A stretch of DNA of 64,000 nt from Arcuatula senhousia (lineage: Eukaryota > Mollusca > Bivalvia > Mytilida > Mytilidae). Location: positions 10,930,001 to 10,994,000 of the forward strand of contig OZ020317.1 in the NCBI GenBank assembly GCA_963971305.1, given 5' to 3'. The notes under the pieces are model-generated. The model was given only the letters and a program-made list of their open reading frames with translations. It did not search any database and was not told where the DNA came from. Below, one piece after another: positions 19,972 to 30,343 of the stretch (the first letter of the stretch is position 1; each line of letters opens with the position of its first letter). Both the position numbers and the translations under genes were made by a program.

Positions 19972-21050
19972 AGCTCTACAAAAGTCTCCATTGGGTGGTG
20001 TCAGATGACCCATTTAAGGGATTAGGGCCCTTTGAATGTGAAAAATAGTGATTTTTCGTGTTGTCCTATAGAATGAAAACTATTGCAGATAGAGAAAAGC
20101 TGTTGCCTATTTATACCTTTCTGCTCATTGAGCTCTACAAAATTAAGTCTCCATTGGGTCGATGTTGTCAGATGACCCCTTAGAGGGGTTATGACCCTTT
20201 AAAGGTGAAAAACAGTGATTTTTCGTGCTTTTGGCATATAGAATGAAAACTATTGCATTTAGAGAAAAGCTGTTGCCTGCTTATACCTTCAGCTCATTGA
20301 GCTCAAAGTCTTCATTGGGTTAAAGTTTCCAGATTACTCCTTATATAAAGGGTTATGACCCTTTAAAAGTGAAAAATAGTGGTTATTCATATTTTTTGGA
20401 TTATAGAATGAAAACCATTGCAGGTTGAGAAAAACTGTTGACAGCTTAAACATTCAGCTCATTGAGCTCTACAAAAGTTTCCATTGGGTCGATATTATCA
20501 GATGACCCCTTCGAAGGGTTCTTTAAAGGTGAAACATAGCGAGTTTTCGTGTTTTTTGGCTATAGAATGAAAACTATTGCAGTTAAAGAAAAGCTGTTGC
20601 CTATTTATACCTTCAGCTCATGGAGCTCTACAAAAGTCTTCATTAGGTCAAAGTTGCCAGATTACTCTTTATAGGGGTTATGGCCCTTTAAAGGTGAAAA
20701 ATACCGTTGTTTCATGTTTTTGCACTATAGAATGAAAACTATTGCAGATATAGAAAAGCTGTTGCTTGCTTAAATGTTCAGCTCATTTAGCTCTACAAAA
20801 TTCCTCATTGGGTCGAAGTTGCCAGATGACTCCCTATAGGGGTTGTGGCCCTTTAAAGGTGAAAATAGTGATTTTTCAGTTTTTTTGGTCTTTACAGAAT
20901 GAAAACTATCGTAGATCGAGAAAAGCTTAAGCGTACTTTAAACTTCAGCTCATAAAGGTCTACAAAAGTCTCCATTTGGTTAAAAAATATCGATAAGACA
21001 GAAGCTGTGAGTGTCAGACGACCCCTTATAAAAGTTACGGCCCCTGCCTG
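19972..21050 (+). repeat. Tandem array, about 164-bp unit, six copies and a partial
   Basis: Units start at AGCTCTACAAAAGTCTYCAT near 19972, 20131, 20300, 20465, 20624, 20789 and (partial) 20955. Each contains CAGATGACCCCTT, a 'GGGTTATGGCCCTTTAAAGG' block, 'AGAATGAAAACTATTGCAG' and 'GAGAAAAGCTGTTGCC'. The same unit, in inverse orientation, forms the array at 59493-60040. Arrays of about 160-bp units inside small elements are known in bivalves ('pearl' elements, linked to Helitron/Helentron-type transposition); that assignment is by resemblance only. Confidence 0.9.
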
Positions 21051-21540
21051 TCAAGGTAGAAGTTCATGTGACGATCCTTTATTGGAGATTTCTGCCTCAG
21101 GTGTCCACATATATTTTCATTCGGCCAGTCAGGTGAGCGATTCCGGCTCCTGAGATTCTCTTATTATTGACATCATGTCCTTCGTACTTCAGATAAAGAT
21201 TTGATTTTTAGACAATTTACAATAAATTCTCTTCGTTGATATCCCATAAGACTTGTTACTTGTTTTAAAATTGTTCCTGCTGTGAATTAATATATATTTT
21301 TAAAATTCCTACATGATAAAAGAGATATCACAAATAATGCGCTGTATTATGATATCACCGTTTCTTTCTTTATACTTACAAACTGGTGGATTTAGAGCCT
21401 CCCGACATGAAAATTTGGTTAGGAACAGAATAAAACAAGAGGTCCCAGAAGATTTTTTTTTAATTGCACGCCCTCCGCTTTGAAAATTTCTGGATCTTCC
21501 ACAGACTTATATGTCCTTTGTGAATGTTTGTAATCAACGA
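21051..21540. other. Spacer between array and LINE relic
   Basis: No gene is supported. The phrase AACAAGAGGTCCCAGAAG near 21431 matches the start of the elements near 38234 and 58073, and may mark an element end. Confidence 0.35.
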
Positions 21541-22110
21541 TAATGAATAGAATAGAATAATTTTATTAACCAGTGACTGGGTCCATTTCTTGGCAAATGT
21601 TTCAATGATTTAACAATAAACATACAACATGTACAAAGACATTACAACGATAATGGTGTTCTTTAATTTGTTGTCACAGAATCAGAGCCTGCACAAAAAC
21701 TTATAAACATATATGTATAACATGTATAACAATAATGGTGGTATTTCCCTTAGTAGATCTCCCTTAGTAGATCTTAGTAGTTGATCAGTTTTGTCTTAAT
21801 TCAAACCCTTTATTTATTAAAATGACCCAAGTTTTTTTTAATATAAGCTAATCTTCATTCTTTGCTAGTTAACCATATAAACTTATAATCATCAATAGGG
21901 AGACTAATAAAATTTGGACACAGTGCGGAAATGTCTTTAAATAAAATATCCATCTCCTCTTTATATTTTGGACATTTAATAAGAAAATGAATTTCATCTT
22001 CTACTTTATCTAATGAACAATTTAAGCACTTTCTTTCAGACCTTTCTCTTTTATTTTTATCATATCTTTTTTTTATTATTTGAAGATCATGAGCACTAAT
22101 TCCTAAGGTC
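21541..22110 (-). mobile_element. 5'-truncated LINE relic with ORF2 C-terminus
   Basis: On the minus strand, 22110-21855 encodes the last 85 or so codons of an ORF2-like protein. It has RYDKNKRERSERKCLNC, then KVEDEIHFLIKCPKYKEEM, and ends FIWLTSKE before TGA. This gives the zinc knuckle CLNC-x10-H-x4-C, the same position and style as in the LINE at 14.1-19.3 kb (CQNC...HYLLEC), but clearly a different subfamily. A 3' UTR of about 310 bases follows and ends in a (TATTC)n-like tail at 21541-21556. It is a dead 5'-truncated insertion. Confidence 0.82.
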
Positions 22111-22152
22111 TAATGTTAAAATTTTCAATCAAAAGGTAGGTCTCAAAGCAGT

Positions 22153-22571
22153 AGTATTCCCTCTTTTCAGTTTACATAAGTTATCTCCCATAACCAGGAG
22201 TTATCTAACTTTGCAGGAGGTGTAATTTCTTAACCCCTCTGTTCTTTTCATGGAAAATGAAAGAAAAATCTAGAGAGATCTGAAAGAAATTAGGGATTTC
22301 CCTAAATTTCACAAGAACGTACTGTATAAAATCTTAAAAGTTTACAATTTTATTGCAGATTATTTAATAAGTATTTTTGTAAAAGGAAATGTTTTAAATA
22401 GTTACATAACTATCTCTAAATGTGGGGAAATCCCTTTTCTTTCTGAACCCCTCAAATTCATCAAAGGATTTCAACAATAAATCCAGAGAAAATAAATTTC
22501 ATACCTGCTGTAAAGTTAGATAACTCATGCATATGGGAGATAACCTATGTTAACTGAAAAGAGGGAATACT
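22153..22571. mobile_element. MITE-like element with about 61-bp inverted ends
   Basis: The left arm (22153-22213: AGTATTCCCTCTTTTCAGTT, TACATAAGTTATCTCCCATA, ..AGTTATCTAACTTT) pairs with the right arm (22511-22571) with few mismatches. The interior of about 300 bases has no ORF. The GGGAGATAAC phrase in the arms also occurs near 12997 and 36196. Confidence 0.82.
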
Positions 22572-23214
22572 TTAAATTTAAAATACGTATCCAATAGACT
22601 ATTTTCATATTTCTGGGATGACTGATTATTTTAGTCCTTCTCAACACTTTTTAGAGAGTTATCTTTTCCTGAGTAGGACAAACAAAAAATATTGCAGTTT
22701 GTGAGATGGATGAGTCCAAAAATTGATGTAACTATCACAAAGTTTCTTTTATACATTGCTAATTAGAGTATTGACTGTATGCCTAATTTCTTTAGAATAT
22801 AAACAATAGAAGTATACCAACAATCAGTGTGATTTTGATGAAGTTTCGTTCCCCTAAATTTGTACGCCCATTGAAAAATTGTCAAAGGTTGAGAAATGCA
22901 GTCCTTAGTAAGTAGCCTAAGACTAAAGAGGGTATTGGTATTTTCATGTAAAAATATGCAATATACAATATACATACTAACTTCAACAAAATGTGCAGAA
23001 TAAAAGGAAAAAGAAGCATGAGAAAAATGCAATGGTTTATTTTTGGGAGTATATCAATTTTCATGTTGTTAATATTGGTAAAATCAGCTATAAAGTATCA
23101 ATTTCATGTATCAACATTCTCAAATCATGAAATTTTGAATTCTCTTAAAATCACACAGTCTTTTTAAGCATCCTGGTGTACGATTTTGAGATGGTTTAAC
23201 TTTTCAGTGGCGGA
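22572..23214. other. AT-rich spacer
   Basis: Two short overlapping minus-strand ORFs (22763-23064) have no recognisable domain or splice context. Nothing else is seen. Confidence 0.35.
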
Positions 23215-24436
23215 TCCTGGGGGTGGTTCCGGGGGTCAGAATGTGAGGCAAAAAAGTGTCCTGGGATAAAGTGTCCGGGAGGACAATATTTTCCAGAAAA
23301 GTTTCTATTTTCAAGTGTCCCCTGCTATTAAATAGTGTCCATTAGTAGGACATTTTTTACCTTCTTATGCCATTTAGAATTGTCCTTTTAAAAATATCAG
23401 CTCTAGTGGACATTATGTAATTTTAAAGTATTCATTTTAAAACTCAATATTAGTGATTGTTTAACTAAATTCCGTTATAAAGTATTAAGTATTTTTATTC
23501 AGCCCATTATGGGCCCGTTGACACATGCAATGCATAACAGCAAACAACATTCACTCACACTTTCTCTCTTTCACTCTCATACTGATTGATATGATTTCTT
23601 TTACAATAAAATAAGAGAATAAGACAAAATTATATTGCTCCATACATGTACAATACATTTGAACAGATTTTTATTGTCAATATTATAAAAATGAAAAATA
23701 TGCCAGAAAAAAAGTAGAAACCACAGCATAGTTGAATACTTAGTTGTTAGGTGACCATTTATATATAAGTTAATTAGTAGATAAGTCAATGTTTACTTTT
23801 TGAGTGCAGTTATTTAGTCAATCTAATTAAAAAACGATCTCGCATCACTCCCGGTTTTTAATTAGATTGTTATTTAGGTTGTCTTCTTTGATTTGTATTA
23901 AATGTTACTTAAATTTAACACTCATATTTTGGAAAAAGATCTCATTCAAATGACTGTTATGAATTATGATGGACAATTTTTCATAGATATGGACATTATT
24001 TCATAGATTAAGATTTAAGATTAAATAAGGTTCCCCAATTAATATGTTATAATATTATCATAAAATAATGAATTGTTATATTGTTGAGTAAGTAATTGGG
24101 TATAATTAGATAAAATGTTTGTCTATTCCTGCATTTAATATGATGGACAATTTTTCATAGCTATGGACATAATTTTATAGGTTTAAAGTGTCCAGGACAT
24201 TATGTTATAGCAAAATTATGTCTATGGACAGTAATCACCATTTTAAATAGTCTGGAGGACATATTAAAATGGGGGACATTATAAAATCTTACAAGAACCT
24301 CCCCTTTCCTTCAAAATTTAAAAATTTTTGTGTAGATTTTCAGCAAAATTGGTCTGCAACCCCCCCCCCCCCCCCTTCGGCCCACAGAACCCAGTTTGTG
24401 GAACCCCTTTTTAGAAAATTTCTTGATCCGCCCCTG
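23215..24436. mobile_element. Element with CAGTGGCGGATC inverted ends and GGACA boxes
   Basis: It starts CAGTGGCGGATCCTGG at 23215 and ends TTGATCCGCCCCTGG at 24436, an imperfect inverted pair. The interior repeatedly uses GGACA/TGTCC words: GTGTCCATTAGTAGGACAT, ATGATGGACAATTTTTCATA at about 23966 and 24139, AGTGTCCAGGACATTATG at 24187. A 15-bp inverted repeat (23819-23833 / 23855-23869, CAATCTAATTAAAAA) and a (C)n run at 24360-24375 lie inside. A GCCCATTATGGGC stretch near 23500 resembles the LINE 3' UTR at 14180, so a LINE tail may be nested here. Confidence 0.6.
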
Positions 24437-25698
24437 GTTTTTTAGTAATTTATGAAAGGATATGATACTTGGGGCAGGGTAGAGGGATACTCCCTATGAT
24501 TTAGGCGGTCAGGTGTCCTCACTAACCTTAACAGTGATGGAGGTTGTTTAATAGATTTTTTGACACAACCAGATGTTATTTAACACAATACTAAATAAAT
24601 ATATTAACTTATTGTAAGGTGCAATTGTCACAATGCTACATTTTATTAGTTAGCCTTGACCTTGAAAATACAGGATGCATGATTGAGCTACTTAAGTTTC
24701 CTGGAGATTTAAGAAATATGTTGTGCAACATTAAAGGGTACTAAGATATGTTTGTATTTCAAAAACTACAAATAATATAGATAGAACTGAAAATGTACAT
24801 CCAATTATTTGACCTTGACAATTTGGTTGACCTTGAATTTGCCACTTAATAGTAACTTAATAATTTGCAATACATATATTTTTATATTTAAGCAATGTAT
24901 AACTTTTTGGCATCCTTGAGAACTAACACAGCATGTTGTAGATGCTTATATCAAGCAATTATCCTGTGTGGAACCTCTTTATTTACTATTTTTTCTTATC
25001 ATTTTGCAGGAATCAAGATAAGTAACCATCAGTAGCAAAAAATGGACTAGTCCAAGAGAGGGGAGACGGGTAGGTCTTGCTAAAAATTCAATTTTGTGAA
25101 ACAAATCCTTTGACCCCTTCTAGTCAAAGTGAAAGTGTTCCTCCGTAAAAAAAAGTTATCACATCAAATGATATTGTACCAGAATTACACAAATGGTTGC
25201 ATTTTCTTTTGATGTTACTCAATGATTAGAAGATAATGATCAGATTTGTGATGAATTCTTACCCATTCTTATACACGTGGGAGGTTCCCGAATTAGAGAA
25301 TTGTTACTAGTTGTAAGGTTGAAGAGGAGCAAGTTTTTGTTGGTCTTGAGGGACCTTTGCTAATAACCTCTGCCAAAAATATGATGAAGAAATTAGCCCT
25401 CAATTTACTCAAGGTAAGACAAAGTCATTTAAGTTGTTTTTTTGTGGTTATATAATATGCTTAAGATGTGTTAATTTGTTTTACACATGCTTTAGAAGAG
25501 ATTAGCATGTTATGAATGTGATTGCATGTACATTTATTTGTAACTTGGGGGAGAGTGTTTAATAAGGCAGAAAATTGAAGGAAAAATAAATAAAGCAGGT
25601 TGGAATGCTTTATGTTGACACTTTTTAAACTTGTATACATCCTATTAATTTGCAGACACTTTTATAAATTAATGGAAAAAGAGTATTATGTGCTAAAA
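24437..25698. other. AT-rich spacer with one weak exon candidate
   Basis: Apart from the candidate exon at 25297-25413, no features are supported. Confidence 0.3.
25297..25413 (+). CDS. Possible internal exon, family unknown
   Basis: An open stretch ends in a consensus donor, CTCAAG|GTAAGAC, and reads KVEEEQVFVGLEGPL then LITSAKNMMKKLALNLLK. A stop lies just upstream (near 25303), so an acceptor must fall in the few codons between; TTGTTACTAG at about 25310 is the best of poor choices. The peptide is amphipathic and protein-like, but I recognise no domain and found no partner exon. It lies 286 bases left of a transposable element. It may be a decayed exon. Confidence 0.22.
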
Positions 25699-25742
25699 CA
25701 GTGGCGTAGGAAGCAAAATAACATTGGTACGGTTCAAGTAGT

Positions 25743-25856
25743 AGGGTCACGAAGTGACCCTCCCACCTCGCACAGCGAGGTGGTATTTCGGCGGGGGGTC
25801 TGGGGGCCGCTCAAAGCCCCCAGAAGCTCTGGGATAAAAGATGCAAAATCCTGCAT
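25743..25856. repeat. Run of four short palindromes
   Basis: AGGGTCAC-GAA-GTGACCCT (25743-25761), CCACCTCGC-ACA-GCGAGGTGG (25763-25783), TGGGGGC-loop-GCCCCCA (25801-25822) and ATGCA-AAATCC-TGCAT (25841-25856) follow each other, all with perfect arms. The block is GC-rich against AT-rich surroundings and lies 45 bases inside the left end of the 25699-29214 element. Confidence 0.85.
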
Positions 25857-25956
25857 TCTAGGCCTCTCCGAGCTCCTAATTTTATGTTTTAGAAAGGTCA
25901 CTTTTTAGTGGAATCATTAAATAACAGAAGATTGTTCTCACTTTATTCATAAATTA

Positions 25957-26096
25957 TACTTTTCGTTTTCAAAAGTTTTGGTTTATGACCTTCCAATGTT
26001 TTGATTCAAATGCTACTGGTGAGAGGTTACTCCTTGAAATATCGATATATAGCATATCCAAATTAACCGTTTATACCCGCGTTTTGGTATTTGAGA
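25957..26096 (+). repeat. Family E repeat, left copy
   Basis: About 140 bases (TTTTCGTTTTCAAAAGTTTT ... TTTATACCCGCGTTTTGGTA) are nearly identical to 28846-28983, with only a few differences. A third copy, on the minus strand and longer, is at 56795-57060. Here only the 3' part is present. Confidence 0.88.
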
Positions 26097-26473
26097 CCTT
26101 CTTTGCTAGTGTGCAACATTTAGGGTAGTTGACTTCAGATTATTCTAAAATTTTATTAGCTGGCTATTTTTGAAAATTTTAAATTCTGTCCTGTTAACAA
26201 TATGATAAAGAGATAAGAATAACAGTTTTTCCTATGGGATTGAAAAAATAACTAAGAAAATTGGAAGTTTTGTTTCATATTGATCATTTTTCTTCACTTG
26301 ATTTGTGACATGGCAATCTATAGTAAAATGAACAAGGGCATAAACAGTGAAATGATTGTTGTACCTAGTCAAATATGGTTTTTCTTAAGAATTAGGTGTT
26401 TCACTTTCTCTAAATTATTGCAAAAGCAATGATTTTTTTAGACAAAAACTTTAAATTAAAGGTTTAATATAAG

Positions 26474-28405
26474 TGTGTTGGACGTAACAGTGTCTGTCCA
26501 AACCATACTGTACATTTTGAAGTGTTTTTAAGAAAAACTATTTACTTTCAAAGATTGGCAGTATCATATACGTATAATTTAAGTCATAAAAAATATTAAC
26601 ACATGTATTTGATAAGGAATATCTGTTATGAACATTAAAAATTACTAAAATATATTTTTTTCTAAACTTTCCGTCTGCGTTCGTCCCAACATTAATGAAT
26701 TGAAATTGGATGATAAAATACAATTTGTTTAATACCAAGTCCTTACAATGATTGTAGTAAGATTTAGTTCAGGATAATGTTCATATTTCCTCTATGAAAT
26801 GCCCTTTACTCCCATAAAAAAATCAAAAAGAAGGAATAAAGATGTGTCTGTCCACTTCTGACTAAATGTTCGTCCAACATTTATGGTATCTGTCCTGTTC
26901 GTCCAACACAAGTTTTCTCCAAACTTTTATGCCATCAAATTAACAATGGAGGATATTGAAAAGGTTATTTTCAAGCATAATAATGCTGAAGCTTCTTACC
27001 TTTACCATTATTTTTATATAAATTTTTATCCAAATGCAATTATTTATTGCAAAAGTCTGTCCTCGTTCGTCCAACACTGACTGCTAAAATATTCTGTTTT
27101 ACAGGTCATGACTTATTCTTCACAATTCATTTTTTACTTCAGAATTAATCTTAAGTGAAAAGGAAATACTTATTACTCACAAATTCTTTATTTTGTTATC
27201 TTAAAGCATTGTATTACGTCATTAATTTCTGTCCACTGTTCGTCCAACCACATTATTATCATGTCTGTCCATTGTTTGTCCAACACAATTTTTGAAAACT
27301 TTATTTCATCTGTTTATTTGAAAAAGACTATTATTTTATAAATTTATATAAATTGTGAGCTGAAAATAACTAAGAGAATATATTTTCAATAGAATAAATT
27401 AATTAATTCAAACAAAAGTAGTCAAACTCAGCCTTGATGTCTGTCCTTGTTTGTCCAACACTCTGCTGAAATAATCTGTTTTATAGGGGATGACTTGTTC
27501 TTCACAGTTCATTTTGTACTTCAGAATTAATCTTTAGTGAAAAGGAAATACTTATCATTTACAATTTATTTATTTTTTTTCTTATAGCATTGTTTTACAT
27601 CAATAATTTCTGTCCACAGTTCGTCCAACTACATATCGTTTCATGTCTGTCCAGTGTTTGTCCAAAACTTGTCCTTAATCTCAATTTCTTTGTATTTTGT
27701 TAAAGATATCAATTTAAAAATAAACTGTGTAAGATTTTATTGCAAGATGCAATGCAAATTTAATAGATAAGTGGGATCTTTTTGTTAAAAAAACAAATTT
27801 ATTGATGTTTTACTTAATGTCTGTCCATGTTCGTCCAACCACAATATTGGACAGACAGGGCATTATTATTCTATAATGTTACTGTAGTTTATTTAAGACC
27901 CACAATTTATTAAAAATATGAGTCTTTAATAACTGTTAATTATATTACTTTATTTTTATTTCATTGGAATTCTTCTATTTTAGATAAAATAAGAAAAATA
28001 CATTTCTGTTCTGTTCGTCCCAACACTGGTCAATTTAGGATCTGTCCATTGTTTGTCCAACACATTTTTTGAAAACTTTATTTCACCTTTTTATTTGAAA
28101 AAAACTATTATTTTAGAAATTTTATACAAATTGTGAGCTTAAAATAACTAACAGAATATAATTTCAATAAAATAAATTAATTAATTCCAACAAAAGTTGC
28201 CAAACTCAACCTTGATTTCTGTCCATGTTCGTCCAACACTTTTAAAAAAAAATTCATATAAAATTGGTTAGATATATTATCTAGTTAAATTGTTTAATAT
28301 TTTGTTAACTAGAAGTGACAAAAAATAATAGTATCCATCATTCTGGGCAATGGAAAGTTAAATGTTTCATTTATTCACAAAAATGTCTGTCCACGTTCGT
28401 CCAAC
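26474..28405 (+). repeat. Higher-order satellite with a conserved CTGTCC/GTTCGTCCAAC box
   Basis: A box of about 22 bases (TGTCTGTCCATGTTCGTCCA AC) occurs some 15 times. Starts are near 26491, 26671, 26844, 26889, 27055, 27227, 27261, 27438, 27609, 27643, 27818, 28005, 28041, 28217 and 28383, plus inverted pieces at 26474 and 27846. From 27055 the spacings run 172, 34, 177, 171, 34, 175, 187, 36, 176, 166, so the true unit is about 383-400 bp with three boxes. DNA between boxes is AT-rich and also repeats (27085-27245 with 27470-27630; 27290-27445 with 28065-28225). There is no ORF. Confidence 0.88.
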
Positions 28406-28704
28406 CCATGGTCATAGTGCCCCTATAAAATCACAAAAAATAAATATTTTCAACAAAAACATTATCTTTTCCTTTCAATTTATTGAAAGTAAAATGATTT
28501 TAGCAGAGTTTTAACTCTTTTCATTAGTATTCTAAACTACTTTGAAATTTTGAATCAATGTCACATTTCATGTTGCACCTTAGCAAAGAAGGACTCATTT
28601 GTAATTTTGAAACCATTGGGCGATAACCACTGCTGGTGGACCAGAGGTCCCCGAGGGTAATCACAAGCCTGGTCGTCAGACTTGTCTGACACGATTTACA
28701 ATAA

Positions 28705-28985
28705 AATTTCTAATATATTTGTGCTGAAATTTCCGATTTTTAAATTCAAAATTGTTTAAAACACCAGGTTTGTTTCCTTGTAAAGCACATGGTCGATATC
28801 CTCGGTGCTGGATTTGGCTTCCTTGTTCGAACGTTTTGGTTTTGAGTACTTTTCGTTTTCAAAAGTTTTGGTCTATGACCTTCCAATGTTTTGATTCAAA
28901 TGCTACTGATGAGAGGTTACTCCTTGAAATATTGATATATAGCATATCCAAATTAATCGTTTATACCCGCGTTTTGGTATTTGTA
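28705..28985 (+). repeat. Family E repeat, right copy
   Basis: About 280 bases from CTAATATATTTGTGCTGAAA / TTTCCGATTTTTAAATTC to GCGTTTTGGTATTTG. Its right half repeats 25957-26096. The whole is present in reverse at 56795-57060. Confidence 0.85.
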
Positions 28986-29219
28986 ATTTTTATACATTTA
29001 TATGACGAGACTATGACATTCTACATATAAGACTTATACAAATTTTATATCACTGCTTTATTTTCATTTGTAACTTAACAGTCAGCAATCTCTTTTTTAC
29101 TTTTTCATACATTTTTCTTTTAAATTATGAAAATTATTGGTGTGGCATTCCGTACCTGCCAAAAATATTGGTACGGTCGGAGCCGTACCAACCGTACCGG
29201 TTCCTACGCCCATGTAAAA

Positions 29220-30100
29220 AGTTTCTTTACATAAATGATAAGTTTAAATTATTGATAAATGTCAGATTATTGTTGAAAGAATAAAACGAAGACCTTTCTT
29301 TTTGACAAAGTGCTACAGAATTTAACCATGGTTGGTCCACAAGAGGTTTTGTATTCATTTAAGTTTTCAATGGACCATTTTTCAAACACTATTTGCAGGG
29401 TGTGCTAATGCTCATATATTACTAAGTCATTTGGAAGGAATGAAAATTTGTTGTCCTCAGTGTATGGGGACAGCAATACCCAATATACATTAATAACAAC
29501 CACTTTGTAGAGTTTTATAAGATTATACTAAAATCAATGTAAGCTGCTAAAAGGCCACACTGCAGCCACAGGCACTTGTCTCTATTAATTTGGGGTCACT
29601 ATCCACACCTACCCTCTGATAAATTAATAGAGACAAGTGCCTGTGACTGCAGCACTATAACTAGAGCTTCCATATCCAGGATAAAAGCGCAAACTGAACC
29701 ATTATAAGTCAATCGCAAGAATTTCTATAGGACTTCAAGTGTTGGAGTTTTGTAAGGTAGGCTGTCAAAAAGGGGATGCGTTGGGGGTATGATCACACCC
29801 CACTTTTAAAAAAATAAAATGAAAAACTCTCAAGGACATGTAGGAATGCACCAGAACTCATCAAAATGGGTCCAATTTAAAAAAAAATCTTCAAAGGGAG
29901 GAGATCCCTCTCCCAAACCCTTCCCCACAGCCCCTTGCCAGAGACCTGGCAACAGCCTTGGTTTGCATTGCTCGAAATTTAGCATTTAATTTCCCATGAA
30001 AAAAATAGGGTTTAATTATCCAAAGGGGTATAAATTCCCATCAAGAAAAGGGGGCTCAAATCCAAGAACCTGAGTCAGACTGGGTTCCACTGCTAATATA
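29220..30100. other. Spacer with one strong hairpin
   Basis: Aside from the hairpin at 29560-29652, no feature is supported. Confidence 0.35.
29560..29652. repeat. Hairpin with 33-bp arms
   Basis: CTGCAGCCACAGGCACTTGT then CTCTATTAATTT (29560-29592) pairs with 29620-29652 with one mismatch; the loop is 27 bases. The design is a small stand-alone inverted repeat, perhaps a mini fold-back element, since no longer element surrounds it. Confidence 0.85.
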
Positions 30101-30343
30101 GGGGCCAGGGTGGCCAAGTGGTCTAAGGCGCTGGTTAAAATACCACACCATTGATCACTTATAAGCTGATCACTAGGTGATGTTCATGTCCTGTTTGTGA
30201 CTGTTTGCGATTAGGTTTGCTTGCCCAAGGTTGGTGGTTCCTCCGGGTACTCTGGTTTCCTCCACCATTAAAACTGACCGCCCTACATGGCCCAGGTGGG
30301 TCGATAAAGGCCGTTAAACACCAACACACACACACCACTGCTG
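30101..30343 (+). mobile_element. tRNA-derived SINE
   Basis: The head GGGCCAGGGTGGCCAAGTGG then TCTAAGGCGCT is tRNA Ser/Leu-like, and TGGCCAAGTGG (30111-30121) is a perfect pol III A box. The B box is not recognisable, so this copy is probably inactive. The body holds GGTTCCTCCGGGTACTCTGG then TTTCCTCCACC, a conserved-looking central block of the kind seen in old metazoan SINEs (Nin-DC is possible; not verified). The end is GGCCGTTAAACACCAACACA with a short (CA)n tail. Confidence 0.7.

Larger units (their letters stand above)
25699..29214. mobile_element. 3.5-kb non-autonomous element with inverted ends and TAAAA duplication
   Basis: The left end CAGTGGCGTAGGAA (25699) pairs with the right end TTCCTACGCCCATG (to 29214), 12 of 14 bases matching as inverted repeats. 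TAAAA stands directly outside both ends (25694-25698 and 29215-29219), as a 5-bp target duplication would. Both ends also carry GGTACGGT words. Inside are four small palindromes (25743-25856), a 140-bp direct repeat (25957-26096 and 28846-28983), and between them a higher-order satellite of CTGTCC/GTTCGTCCAAC boxes. No transposase frame is present, so movement would need a partner in trans. The ends are my inference from symmetry. Confidence 0.65.

Noticed and set aside
26474..28405. Regularly spaced short repeats reminiscent of a CRISPR array
   Set aside because: Eukaryotic context, spacers far too long and themselves repeated, no cas genes.
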